A DNA stretch of 32,114 bases from Leptolyngbya sp. SIO4C1 (GTDB lineage: Bacteria > Cyanobacteriota > Cyanobacteriia > Phormidesmidales > Phormidesmidaceae). Location of the stretch: positions 1-32,114 of the forward strand of contig JAAHIA010000001.1 of assembly GCA_010671975.1 (NCBI GenBank), written 5' to 3'. Positions 24,500 through 32,114 of the stretch are shown piece after piece. Position 1 is the first letter of the stretch, and each line of letters starts with the position of its first letter. The notes under the pieces are model-generated. The model did not search any database and was not told the origin of the DNA. It saw only the letters and a program-made list of their open reading frames with translations. A program made the position numbers and the translations under genes.

Positions 24500-24728
24500 C
24501 CTCTCCTCAGCTTGTCGAAACTCTACTTGTTGCATGATAAATGGTTAGGTTTCTACGCCCTAGCGTTGGTTGGGTTGGGTGATCCAGTAGGTGATCAAAC
24601 GCGTAGGCCAATGGACGTGTGTCTTATTCTCGCTGAAGGCGGGCAGAGGACCAAACTCTGCTATTGCTAGGTCTAGTTAAGTCTTCAAATTTAACCGCTC
24701 GATCGTCTGTATCAGGAGCCACTTCTCG

Positions 24729-25430
24729 GTGCGATTCGATATTGTTACGCTATTCCCAGATTTTTTTAGCTCACCGCTGCGCTCTGGCTTGCTCGGTAAG
24801 GCGCTAGACAAGCAAATTGCCACGGTGCAGCTCACCAACCCGCGCGACTTTACCACAGACAAGCACCGCAAGGTCGACGATCAGCCCTACGGCGGCGGCG
24901 TTGGCATGGTAATGAAGCCAGAGCCGATTGTCGCAGCGGTTGAGTCGCTACCGCTGCTGCCGCGCCGGCAGGTGCTGCTGACGACGCCACAGGGGCAGGT
25001 GATGACGCAGGCGCTATTTCGAGACTGGGCCATCAGCTACGATCAGCTGATCGTGCTCTGCGGTCACTACGAAGGCATCGATGAGCGGGTGCTTAATATC
25101 GTCGATTGCGAAATTTCGCTCGGGGATTTTGTGCTGACCGGTGGCGAAATTCCGGCGCTGACGCTCTTGAATGGCGTAATCCGGCTTTTGCCAGGCACGG
25201 TGGGAAAGCCCGAGTCGATCTTATGCGACAGCTTTGAAGCGGGGCTGCTAGACTACCCTCACTACACCCGTCCGCCTGAGTTTCGCGGTTGGCTGGTGCC
25301 GGCGATTTTGCGCTCTGGCAACCATGCGGCGATTGCGGCCTGGCGTCGAGCGCAGATGATTGAGCGGACCAAGCAGCGCCGCCCCGATCTGTATGAAAAG
25401 TGGCGATCGCAATCAGAACCTGAACCCTAA
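24729..25430 (+). CDS. trmD: tRNA (guanine(37)-N1)-methyltransferase
   Basis: 233 residues. It methylates G37 next to the anticodon and so prevents frameshifting. It is a trefoil-knot SPOUT enzyme with DDQPYGGGVGMVMKPEP, LCGHYEGIDERV and ISLGDFVLTGGEIPAL. Start is GTG at 24729 with AGGAG about eleven bases upstream; MRFDIVTLFPDFF is the standard family start. The length is normal. It precedes ispF by about 44 bases on the same strand. Confidence 0.97.
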   Translation: MRFDIVTLFPDFFSSPLRSGLLGKALDKQIATVQLTNPRDFTTDKHRKVDDQPYGGGVGMVMKPEPIVAAVESLPLLPRRQVLLTTPQGQVMTQALFRDWAISYDQLIVLCGHYEGIDERVLNIVDCEISLGDFVLTGGEIPALTLLNGVIRLLPGTVGKPESILCDSFEAGLLDYPHYTRPPEFRGWLVPAILRSGNHAAIAAWRRAQMIERTKQRRPDLYEKWRSQSEPEP

Positions 25431-25474
25431 ACCCGCTATGCTAGCCAGAGAGCTGACCTTCTCTGCGCGTGGAC

Positions 25475-25960
25475 ATGGACATTCGGATTGGCAACGGCTA
25501 CGACATGCATCGACTGGCACCCGCGCGATCGCTGATTCTAGGGGGCGTCACCATTCCGCATGAGCTAGGGCTAGCCGGCCACAGCGACGCCGACGTGCTA
25601 ACCCACGCCATTATGGATGCTATGCTCGGTGCGCTTAGCCTTGGCGATATTGGCCACTATTTTCCCCCGAACGATCCGCAGTGGGCCGGTGCCGATAGCC
25701 TGGTCTTGCTCGATCAGGTAAACCAGCTGATTACGGCCAGCGGCTGGGCAATTGGCAACCTAGACAGCGTGATTGTGGCTGAGCGACCCAAGCTGAAGCC
25801 GCACATTAAGGCGATGCGATCGCAGCTGGCCGAGCGGCTGAGCCTAGCGCCCGATCAGGTGGGCATCAAAGCCACCACCAATGAAAAGCTAGGCCCCACC
25901 GGCCGAGAAGAAGGCATTGCCGCCTACGCCGTAGTATTGCTAAAAAAATCGCCTAGCTAG
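25475..25960 (+). CDS. ispF: 2-C-methyl-D-erythritol 2,4-cyclodiphosphate synthase
   Basis: 161 residues. It catalyses the cyclisation step of the MEP pathway of isoprenoid synthesis, which feeds carotenoids, quinones and the phytyl tail of chlorophyll. The metal-binding motif GYDMHRL, GHSDADVLTHAIMDA and ATTNEKLGPTGREEGIAAYA are intact. The frame opens at GTG 25469. ATG 25475 was chosen because MDIRIGNGYD matches the family. It is likely cotranscribed with trmD. Confidence 0.96.
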   Translation: MDIRIGNGYDMHRLAPARSLILGGVTIPHELGLAGHSDADVLTHAIMDAMLGALSLGDIGHYFPPNDPQWAGADSLVLLDQVNQLITASGWAIGNLDSVIVAERPKLKPHIKAMRSQLAERLSLAPDQVGIKATTNEKLGPTGREEGIAAYAVVLLKKSPS

Positions 25961-25977
25961 CCAAGCAATCAATATTT

Positions 25978-26310
25978 TTACAGTTGATATTGGCTAAAAG
26001 ACTGCAGCCCAATCACTTTTCTAACAGAAAAAAGACGCCTAGCAATTTTGCGCCGGGCGTAGTAAGCTGAGCTCAAAGCTATTGCAGCCCAAAGCGTTGT
26101 CGTTTCGGCGATGGAAGTTATTAAACGTAAGGTTGGCTGATTAAATTGCTCGCAAAATTGTAAAAAAGTCTTCCGAGATACGTAATTTTGCTGAGATTCT
26201 TTATACGATCTTAAAAGTTGTTCTGAAACGTAAGGAAAATCCTTGTGCTGATTTGAAGTGTCTGTAAAGACGAGAGGATACTTCGAGTAGGGTCGAGGAA
26301 GATTTCGCAA
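25978..26310 (-). CDS. Doubtful small protein in an AT-rich patch
   Basis: 110 residues from a TTG start at 26310. No signal peptide. One weakly hydrophobic segment (LWAAIALSSAYY) occurs near residue 75. No family was recognised. Codon use is far more AT-rich than in the neighbours. A second minus-strand frame, 26211-26393, overlaps its 5' end in another phase, so the region could be a frameshifted remnant of a longer gene. It may also be non-coding. Confidence 0.3.
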   Translation of the reverse strand: MRNLPRPYSKYPLVFTDTSNQHKDFPYVSEQLLRSYKESQQNYVSRKTFLQFCEQFNQPTLRLITSIAETTTLWAAIALSSAYYARRKIARRLFSVRKVIGLQSFSQYQL

Positions 26311-26416
26311 GCTGAGTCTCGCTTACTGGCACCAGTTTCGGATCCTTTCTTATAGACATCAGTGATTGGAATCATCCTTCCAAACTTGAACAAGTGTGGA
26401 TGTAGAGGTGATAGTA

Positions 26417-26794
26417 ATGGGTGTAATCAGCCAAGTAGTAACATCAACAATTTCTGCTGCAGCTAGCTGTCGGTCAGCTGCAGATCAGTCAACCTCTGGA
26501 TCGCCAGTTCGCTGGTTCAAAACGCTGCCGCCTGAGCGCATTGGGCTGCAGGGTGAGTACGACTACAACGGTCTAGCAAAGCGAGTTTATCAGCAGCTGC
26601 ACGAGGCCTTAGGCGCCGCTGCTGCTAGACGGCTCAAGGTTCGTCAGCGCGGTCGCGTCATTTTGCTGAGCGGCTATGTCGCATCGCCTGAGCGGCTGGC
26701 GCAGATTGAGCAAATTGCGCTGCAGCTAGAAGGGGCCGACGCCATTGAAACCTACGCTGTGATGATTGACAGCTGGACGGCGGCATCGGCCTAG
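26417..26794 (+). CDS. BON domain protein
   Basis: 125 residues. A Ser/Ala-rich N terminus of about 40 residues is followed by one BON domain (about 55-115). It has the typical glycine-centred beta hairpin LKVRQRGRVILLSGYV and a following helix (RLAQIEQIALQLEGADAI). BON domains bind phospholipid or associate with membranes in osmotic-stress proteins. No clear signal peptide is seen, so its location is uncertain. ATG 26417 has GAGGT seven bases upstream and was chosen over GTG 26396. It is convergent with the ABC permease gene. Confidence 0.75.
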   Translation: MGVISQVVTSTISAAASCRSAADQSTSGSPVRWFKTLPPERIGLQGEYDYNGLAKRVYQQLHEALGAAAARRLKVRQRGRVILLSGYVASPERLAQIEQIALQLEGADAIETYAVMIDSWTAASA

Positions 26795-26818
26795 GTCAGA
26801 GCGGGCAGCCAGCAGTAG

Positions 26819-27703
26819 TCAAGACAGCGGTTCGGGCACGTCGGTCGAAAACCACAGCCGAATCAGAGACAGGGTCAAAATAATCAGGAACAGCACCAGG
26901 CCGATGGTGCAGGCATAGCTCATCTCCAGGTCTTGGAAAGCTTGCTCATAGACGTAGTAGACCACGGTTTTAGTGCTGTTACGAGGCTGTCCCTGCGTCA
27001 TGATGAAGACTTCCTCAAAAACCTTAGTGGCTGAGATAGCTGAAATCACCGCCACAAGAAACAGGTAGGGACGCATGAGCGGCACCGTCACATCCCAATG
27101 CTTTCGCCAGCCGTCTGAGCCGTCAATGGCAGCCGCTTCGTAAAGCTCGGGCGGAATGCTTTGCAGCCCGGCTAGGTAAATCACCATGTAGTAGCCAAGC
27201 CCCTTCCAAACGGTGACGGCCATGACGCTAAACAGCGCAATCTGCGGACTGGTCAGCCAGGGAATGCGAACCGGCTGGCCGCTGAGGCTCTGCAGCAGCT
27301 GATTAAATAGGCCGGTTTCAGCATAGAGCCAGCGCCAGGCAATGCCAGCCACCACCATCGAAATGACCACTGGCGTATAGTAGGCGACGCGAAACCAGCG
27401 AATGCCGCGCAGCTTTTGGTTAGCCAGAATGGCTAACGCCAGCGGTGCGATCGCCAGCACCGGCACCACCCCTACCAAATAGATCAGCGTGTTGCCCAGC
27501 GTTTTCCAAAAGACATCGTCTCGCAGCAGCAGCTGAAAATTTTCTAGCCCCACCCAGGTCGGCGGCTGCGTGATGTCGTAGCCATATTCTGTAAAGCTGA
27601 GGTAAAACGCCTGCAGCGCCGGCCAAAAAACCGTCAGCGCCAGCACAGCTAGCGCCGGTGCGAGAAAAAAGTAGGGCGTTAGCAAAGAGCGAAGCGGCTT
27701 CAT
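26819..27703 (-). CDS. Sugar-type ABC transporter permease (MalF/UgpA family)
   Basis: 294 residues with six membrane helices (about 10-30, 69-92, 105-123, 156-178, 212-230, 262-283). The EAA loop that contacts the ATPase is at 189-208 (EAAAIDGSDGWRKHWDVTVP), ahead of the fifth helix. Family partners are a binding protein, a MalG-type second permease and an ATPase. None is within this window, so the rest of the importer is elsewhere. The substrate is probably a sugar or glycerol-type compound, by family only. No strong Shine-Dalgarno precedes ATG 27703. A lysozyme gene lies 71 bases upstream on the same strand. Confidence 0.92.
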   Translation of the reverse strand: MKPLRSLLTPYFFLAPALAVLALTVFWPALQAFYLSFTEYGYDITQPPTWVGLENFQLLLRDDVFWKTLGNTLIYLVGVVPVLAIAPLALAILANQKLRGIRWFRVAYYTPVVISMVVAGIAWRWLYAETGLFNQLLQSLSGQPVRIPWLTSPQIALFSVMAVTVWKGLGYYMVIYLAGLQSIPPELYEAAAIDGSDGWRKHWDVTVPLMRPYLFLVAVISAISATKVFEEVFIMTQGQPRNSTKTVVYYVYEQAFQDLEMSYACTIGLVLFLIILTLSLIRLWFSTDVPEPLS

Positions 27704-27774
27704 TGGTAAGGCATAAAAGTAGAGTCTAGGCAGCTGAGAAATACCAGCGGTTTAAAGCTTGACGCAGCGCTAGG

Positions 27775-28464
27775 CTACAGCAGCTTACCAAAGTCTTCGC
27801 CTAGAAACAGGGCGCGCTCAGCCTGCCGCCGCCGCGTTAGCCCAGCCAGTACCCGTTTGCCTGCTTTGTTCCAGCGTAAAAACTCGTCTGCTGCACCGCG
27901 AACATCACCGCGATTGAGCTTTTTAAGCAGCGTAGAGCTGCGCAGCGCGCCAGCGCCCACGTTGTAAGTGAATGAGATCAGTGCGGAAAACTGGTTATCG
28001 TTGACTGGATGCTTGACCGCCTCGTGAATTGCTTTCTCGAACCTAGCGAGATCGTCTTTGAGAAACTCTTCAGCCTGCTCGTGCGTAATTTTCATGCCGG
28101 CCTTAACGCTGCGCGTGGTGCCATAGCCGATAGTCCAAATGCCAACCGCGTCCTGATAGGCGTCTAGTCGCAACCCCTCAAACGACTTGATCAGCCGCAG
28201 GCCGTTGGCATTGATGCGCTTTGGGCCGGCTTCATCGCTAGCGGGCTTAGCCAGTGCCGGCAGCGGCAGCGGCTCTGGGCCTTCTTTAGAAACGGTCATG
28301 CCTCGCGGGGCATCGGCTCTAGCAAACCAGGCTTTAAGGCCCGTGATATTGAGCACCTTTTCGGTCGAATTGCCCTTTGAGGGATACTTAGAAATTTTAG
28401 AAATGTAATATCCCCCCTCCATCAGGTAGAGGGCCTGTTCAGTTTCTTTAATCCAGGTGCCCAT
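27775..28464 (-). CDS. T4-type lysozyme (glycoside hydrolase family 24) with an extra N-terminal domain
   Basis: 229 residues. The C-terminal half (about 83-229) is a T4-type muramidase. The catalytic set is E96 (SFEGLRL), D105 (AYQD) and T111 (WTIGYGTT), with the spacing 9 and 6 seen in T4 lysozyme (E11, D20, T26). FSALISFTYNVGAGAL and a Trp-Asn-Lys-Ala-Gly region follow as in the family. The first 60 residues (GTWIKETEQALYLMEGGYYI...LNITGLKAWF) form a compact-looking unit I do not recognise, joined by a Pro-rich linker. No signal peptide is seen. ATG 28464 has AGGA eight bases upstream and was preferred over TTG 28506. Cell-wall turnover is possible; a phage origin is likely for the fold, but no phage genes are nearby. 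Confidence 0.88.
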   Translation of the reverse strand: MGTWIKETEQALYLMEGGYYISKISKYPSKGNSTEKVLNITGLKAWFARADAPRGMTVSKEGPEPLPLPALAKPASDEAGPKRINANGLRLIKSFEGLRLDAYQDAVGIWTIGYGTTRSVKAGMKITHEQAEEFLKDDLARFEKAIHEAVKHPVNDNQFSALISFTYNVGAGALRSSTLLKKLNRGDVRGAADEFLRWNKAGKRVLAGLTRRRQAERALFLGEDFGKLL

Positions 28465-28509
28465 ACTCGTTTTCCTAACGTATATTTCCTGACCAGCTTG
28501 ATTCAAAGG

Positions 28510-28536
28510 TTGCTTCTGTAATCGCCCGACTACAAT
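28510..28536 (+). promoter_or_regulatory. Candidate promoter for the M16 peptidase gene
   Basis: TACAAT at 28531-28536 resembles a -10 box and TTGCTT at 28510-28515 a -35 box, 15 bases apart, a little short. It lies in the divergent spacer between the lysozyme and peptidase genes. Confidence 0.35.
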
Positions 28537-28573
28537 AGATAGGAAAATAAAAGGAAGCAGCGCTCAAAACTTC

Positions 28574-29896
28574 ATGCCCTTCACATTAGCACCTCCCCCC
28601 TCTCATCCTTCGGGTTCAGTTCCTTCAGCACCTGCGGTGCGACGACTGGCTAACGGGCTGACCATCATTGCAGAACAAATGCCAATTGATGCTGTTAATC
28701 TCAGTATTTGGCTGCCGGTAGGGTCTAGCGTTGAATCTAATGATATCAATGGCATGGCTCACTTTTTAGAGCACATGATCTTCAAGGGCACGCCTCAGAT
28801 TCGCTGCGGTGAGTTTGAGCGGCTGATTGAGGAGCGAGGGGCTATCACCAACGCGGCCACTAGCCAAGACTATACGCACTATTACATCACCACTGCACCT
28901 AAAGATTTTGCTCAGCTGGCACCGCTGCAGATTGAATTGGTCACCAATGCCAGCCTGCAAGATGACGATTTTGAGCGAGAACGGCCGGTCATTTTAGAAG
29001 AAATTCGGCGTTCTGAAGATAGCCCGCGACGGCGGACATTTCACCGCTCGATGCAGCTCAGCTTTGATCGCCTGCCCTATCGCCGCCCGGTGCTCGGGCC
29101 GGCAACGGTGATTGAGCAGCTCACGGCCGATCAGATGCGCCATTTTCATCGCACCTGGTATCAGCCGCAGCGGATGACCGCCGTGGCGGTTGGCAACCTG
29201 CCGGTGGAGGAACTGCTTGAGATTGTTGAGCGCGGCTTCGAGCGAGCAGCGCAGCGCCGTCAGCCAGCAATCGCCGAGGCAGCAGCGGCGGACAATGCGG
29301 CTCCCGAAGCGCCATTCACCCAGATTCAGCGAGCCGACTATAGCGATGACAGCCTGCAGCAGGCTCGCCTGGTCATGGGCTGGCGCGTGCCAGGCATGGA
29401 GGACCTGAGTGAAACCTACGCGCTAGACGTGGCGGCTTCTATCTTGGGGCAGGGACGCACGGCCCGGCTAGTGAGCGATCTGCGCGAGCGGCGCAAGCTG
29501 GTCAACAGCATTTCAGTGAGCAATATGACCTATAGTCGGCAGGGGGTGTTCTCAATTTCAGCCTACTTGCCCAGCGAGCATATCGCGGCTGTAGAAGCTG
29601 CGATCGCAGCTCATATTCAGCAGCTGTGTGAGCAGCCCGTGACCGCTGCCGAGCTGCGGCGGGTGCGAACTCAGGTCGCCAATCGCTATGTCTTTGGCAG
29701 CGAATCGCCCAGCGATCGCGCCGGGCTCTACGGCTACTATCAGACCATGACCGGCGACATTGCCCATGCGCTGAACTATCCGCATCACATTCGGGCAGTC
29801 ACGCCCGCAGCCATTCAAAGCGCGGTGCGGCGCTATCTGCCGACTAGTGCCTACGGCGTGGTCACGCTGCGGCCTAGCTCACAGGCAGAGGGCTAA
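28574..29896 (+). CDS. M16 family zinc metallopeptidase (PqqL/processing-peptidase-like)
   Basis: 440 residues, a single M16 unit with an active N-terminal half and a matching C-terminal half. The inverted zinc motif HxxEH is HFLEH (H63, E66, H67) and the third ligand is probably in VILEEIRRSED. The C-terminal half has a DDSLQQARLVMGWR-type stretch and the substrate-binding region around SESPSDRAGLYGYY. Many cyanobacteria have two M16 genes side by side, one inactive; here only one is present. The substrate is unknown. The next gene follows after four bases, a likely operon. Confidence 0.93.
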   Translation: MPFTLAPPPSHPSGSVPSAPAVRRLANGLTIIAEQMPIDAVNLSIWLPVGSSVESNDINGMAHFLEHMIFKGTPQIRCGEFERLIEERGAITNAATSQDYTHYYITTAPKDFAQLAPLQIELVTNASLQDDDFERERPVILEEIRRSEDSPRRRTFHRSMQLSFDRLPYRRPVLGPATVIEQLTADQMRHFHRTWYQPQRMTAVAVGNLPVEELLEIVERGFERAAQRRQPAIAEAAAADNAAPEAPFTQIQRADYSDDSLQQARLVMGWRVPGMEDLSETYALDVAASILGQGRTARLVSDLRERRKLVNSISVSNMTYSRQGVFSISAYLPSEHIAAVEAAIAAHIQQLCEQPVTAAELRRVRTQVANRYVFGSESPSDRAGLYGYYQTMTGDIAHALNYPHHIRAVTPAAIQSAVRRYLPTSAYGVVTLRPSSQAEG

Positions 29897-29900
29897 GCCG

Positions 29901-30764
29901 ATGTGGGAGACGCTTGCCAAGCAACTCAGCCAGGCGCTAGGTCAGCCGTTTGAGATTCGCGATCGCGCTACCGTCGGCGGTGGCTGCATCAATCAAGCCT
30001 ATCGTGTCTCAGACGGGCAGCAGAGCGTCTTTGTCAAGCTCAACCAGGCCAGTCAGCTAGCCATGTTCGAAGCTGAATATGCTGGCTTAGAAGAAATCTA
30101 TCGCACTCAGACCATTCGGGTTCCGCAGCCGCTCGGCCGTGGCCTAGTCGATAGCTCCGCTTACATTGCGCTGGAATGGCTGCCGCTCGGCGGCAGTAGC
30201 GCGACGGCTTGGCAAACAATGGGTCAAAATTTGGCGGCTATGCACCGCGTTTCGAGCGACCTTGGCTTTGGCTGGCAGCGCAACAATACGATTGGTGACA
30301 CCCCTCAGCAGAATCCTTGGACTGACAGCTGGCTCAGCTTTTTTCGGCAGCATCGCCTAGAGTATCAGTTCAAACTGGCCAATCGCCGGGGCGGACATTT
30401 TCCCCAGCAGCAGGCGCTGCTGGAAGCCCTGCCGTCGCTGCTAGCCAGTCACGACCCGGTACCAGCGCTGGTGCATGGCGATCTGTGGTCGGGCAATGCC
30501 GATGTGACCCAGAGCGGCGAGCCGGTGATTCTCGATCCGGCCACTTACTATGGCGATCGCGAAGTTGATCTGGCCATGACCGAGCTGTTTGGCCGATTTC
30601 CAGCCGCCTTTTATCAAGCCTACGAGTCGGCCTATCCGCTCGATCCGGGCTATTCAGCGCGCAAGCCGCTCTATAACCTCTATCACATTCTGAATCACTT
30701 CAACCTGTTTGGCGGCGGCTACGGATCGCAGGCTAACCGCATGATTGACCAGATTTTGGCCTAG
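29901..30764 (+). CDS. Fructosamine/ketosamine-3-kinase family protein
   Basis: 287 residues. Aminoglycoside-phosphotransferase-like fold: a nucleotide-binding start (VGGGCINQAYRVSDG, FVKLN), the catalytic loop VHGDLWSGN and the metal site ILDPATYYGDREVDLAM. The family phosphorylates sugars attached to protein amines so that they fall off, repairing glycation. This activity is inferred. The open frame starts at 29847 inside the M16 gene. ATG 29901 was chosen because it follows the M16 stop by four bases, has AGAGGG upstream, and begins at the family N terminus (MWETLAKQLSQ). Confidence 0.93.
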   Translation: MWETLAKQLSQALGQPFEIRDRATVGGGCINQAYRVSDGQQSVFVKLNQASQLAMFEAEYAGLEEIYRTQTIRVPQPLGRGLVDSSAYIALEWLPLGGSSATAWQTMGQNLAAMHRVSSDLGFGWQRNNTIGDTPQQNPWTDSWLSFFRQHRLEYQFKLANRRGGHFPQQQALLEALPSLLASHDPVPALVHGDLWSGNADVTQSGEPVILDPATYYGDREVDLAMTELFGRFPAAFYQAYESAYPLDPGYSARKPLYNLYHILNHFNLFGGGYGSQANRMIDQILA

Positions 30765-30768
30765 ATGA

Positions 30769-30793
30769 GCGCAAGTTTGACGCGCAAGTTTGA
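30769..30793. repeat. Tandem 12-bp direct repeat upstream of tRNA-Cys
   Basis: GCGCAAGTTTGA occurs at 30769-30780 and again at 30782-30793. The second copy runs into TATAGT, a possible -10 box about 15 bases ahead of the tRNA. Confidence 0.6.
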
Positions 30794-30811
30794 TATAGTA
30801 AGGGTCTGAAT

Positions 30812-30882
30812 GGCGGCATGGCCAAGTGGTAAGGCAGAGGATTGCAAATCCTTTATCCCCAGTTCGAATCTGGGTGCCGCCT
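30812..30882 (+). tRNA. tRNA-Cys (GCA)
   Basis: 71 nt. Acceptor GGCGGCA/TGCCGCC, D arm GCC..GGC, anticodon loop TTGCAAA (GCA), T arm CCCAG/CTGGG with loop TTCGAAT, discriminator T at 30882. CCA is not encoded. Confidence 0.96.
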
Positions 30883-30973
30883 TTGAGGTGTGAAGATAGG
30901 CTTTTACCGGCTCAGATTCTGAGGCAATCTCTCTGGGGCGATATCATGGAGCAGTCGGGCCGAAGGAATCACC

Positions 30974-31543
30974 ATGACAGTCGCCACACAGCCCATGACG
31001 CTTGAGGAATACCTCAACTTTGACGATGGGACCGATACCCGCTACGAACTGGTCGATGGTCACTTGATTGCCATGCCTACAGAGAGTGACCTCAACGATC
31101 GCATCGCGTCATTCCTGTATGCGTGCTTTCTGAAATTAGGTATTCCCTACTATCGCCTCAGTATGAAAGCGCAGATTGCCGTTAGCGGCAAACTGGCTAA
31201 TGCCCGGCAGCCAGACTTGATGGTCTTGTCTGAAGAGTCGGCTGCTGCCCTTGAAGGCGCTAGGCAACGATTAATCAATCACGATATGCCCCCACCGATG
31301 CTGGTTGTCGAAGTGGTCAGCCCTCAGCAAGAAAATCGCGACTATCGCCACAAGCGTACTGAATACGCAGGGCGACATATTCCTGAATACTGGATTATTG
31401 ACCCGATCGCCCAAAAAGTGACCGTGCTGGAATGGGTTGAGGGACTCTACGAAGAACAGGTCTATCAGGGAGATCAATCCATTCTGTCGCCTTCATGCCC
31501 GAATTTAGCTTTGACAGCTGCTCAGGTTTTAGCGGCAGGATAA
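30974..31543 (+). CDS. Uma2 family (DUF820) predicted restriction-endonuclease-fold protein
   Basis: 189 residues. Uma2 motifs: MTLEEYLNF, YELVDGHLIAMP with the first acidic site residue, QPDLMVLSEE with the catalytic aspartate, MLVVEVVSP with the E-x-V core, and EYWIIDPIAQ. The PD-(D/E)XK core looks complete. These genes are very numerous in cyanobacteria and their physiological role is not known. AAGGA lies seven bases before ATG 30974. It is convergent with the last gene. Confidence 0.92.
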   Translation: MTVATQPMTLEEYLNFDDGTDTRYELVDGHLIAMPTESDLNDRIASFLYACFLKLGIPYYRLSMKAQIAVSGKLANARQPDLMVLSEESAAALEGARQRLINHDMPPPMLVVEVVSPQQENRDYRHKRTEYAGRHIPEYWIIDPIAQKVTVLEWVEGLYEEQVYQGDQSILSPSCPNLALTAAQVLAAG

Positions 31544-31576
31544 CCGCTGTCTCACCAGGCTTACTTATCAATAAAG

Positions 31577-32114
31577 CTAACCTTCGTAGTCGTAATAAGG
31601 ATTAACCCGTCTGGGCCTAACCACCGGTGGTGGCAAAAATTCCTGCTCATAGTAGCGATAGGAGGGCGGTGACGGCATTTGCATAGGCGGATATATGACC
31701 TGTGATCCTCGCTCTCGCCGCTGAGACTGAGCTGAAAACACAATCAGGCAAAGAATCAGACCGCCTCCGCCTAGAACGATGACTAGCAGCAGGCCACCGC
31801 CCATCCACAGCAGCGCCGTTTGACCGCCTGAGCGCGGCTCGGGAACCGGGCGCTGAGAAGCTTGTAGCGATAGCGTGTCGATTGAGTGCTGATAGCTATT
31901 GAGCTGAGCGAGGACTTGCTGCATCTCAGCCTGCTGCTGCTGCAGCCGATCTTCCAAGTTGCCGGCCAAAAGCTCTTGCTGAGCCAGCTGATTTTCTAAG
32001 CGACTGGTAATCTCTCGCTGCCGCTCGAGCTCGCGACGCAGCTCATCGCTGTAGTCGGGGGTCGGTACCTGGGGCACCGGCACAGCCGTTGCTTCAACCG
32101 CTGCGCGCTCTGGC
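31577..32114 (-). CDS. Coiled-coil, single-pass membrane protein (5' end outside window)
   Basis: The frame is open through the window edge at 32114, so the N terminus is missing; 178 residues are visible. A coiled coil rich in Glu and Gln (ELRRELERQREITSRLE...LQQQQAEMQQ) is followed by a membrane helix (about 100-125 of the visible part, LLWMGGGLLLVIVLGGGGL). A Pro/Tyr/Arg-rich tail follows, ending YYDYEG. No enzyme motif is seen. A GTG at 32083 could be mistaken for the start, but the frame has no stop upstream of it. Function not recognised. Confidence 0.7.
   Translation of the reverse strand, partial: PERAAVEATAVPVPQVPTPDYSDELRRELERQREITSRLENQLAQQELLAGNLEDRLQQQQAEMQQVLAQLNSYQHSIDTLSLQASQRPVPEPRSGGQTALLWMGGGLLLVIVLGGGGLILCLIVFSAQSQRRERGSQVIYPPMQMPSPPSYRYYEQEFLPPPVVRPRRVNPYYDYEG

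Noticed and set aside
27775..28464. A prophage remnant indicated by the lysozyme
   Set aside because: No integrase, holin, structural genes or att-like repeats were seen around it.

Overview
The window is cyanobacterial chromosome. The evidence is an ndhA-ndhI-ndhG-ndhE block for the NDH-1 complex, cyanophycin genes (cphB, cphA), GMP-type cyanobacterial housekeeping proteins, and many copies of the HIP1 octamer GCGATCGC (for example at 4796, 9522, 16805 and 25526). The GC-rich codon use and HIP1 density would suit a Leptolyngbya-like or related lineage, but I cannot fix the genus from this sequence.

Layout. 1-172: 3' end of a TrmL-type tRNA methyltransferase. 173-951: long AT-rich non-coding leader. 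952-2937: envelope LysM/M23 peptidase, then a terminator and tRNA-Met. 3413-4654: two peroxiredoxin-type genes, the second running antisense into tRNA-Ser(GCT). 4783-6033: alanine racemase on the minus strand. 6176-8496: HNH nuclease, then an overlapping pair of DHH phosphoesterase and SixA-like phosphatase. 8648-13983: citrate synthase, the four ndh genes and NAD kinase, all on the plus strand. 13991-18728: a minus-strand block with a CHASE2-GGDEF diguanylate cyclase, two small exported proteins, an unknown protein and a family 2 glycosyltransferase. 18898-20106: argG. 20189-21655: membrane-attached Ser/Thr kinase on the minus strand. 21834-24499: a truncated multi-spanning membrane protein facing a truncated cyanophycin synthetase, with intact cyanophycinase behind it. 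24729-25960: trmD and ispF. 25961-26416: AT-rich patch with a doubtful small gene. 26417-32114: BON-domain protein, orphan sugar-type ABC permease, T4-type lysozyme, M16 peptidase, fructosamine-kinase-family protein, tRNA-Cys, Uma2-type protein, and a coiled-coil membrane protein cut by the window edge.

Functionally most of this is housekeeping: central carbon and NAD(P) metabolism next to NDH-1, arginine and isoprenoid synthesis, tRNA modification, peroxide defence and cell-wall turnover. I do not see a mobile element, CRISPR array or prophage block.

The one clear anomaly is at 22808-23056. Two convergent genes are both cut at the same point. The junction carries an exact 39-bp copy, in inverted orientation, of cphA codons 126-138, and short microhomologies sit at both edges. 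This is either a real deletion with a templated insertion, which would leave the strain with cyanophycinase but no working synthetase at this locus, or a chimeric join made during amplification or assembly.
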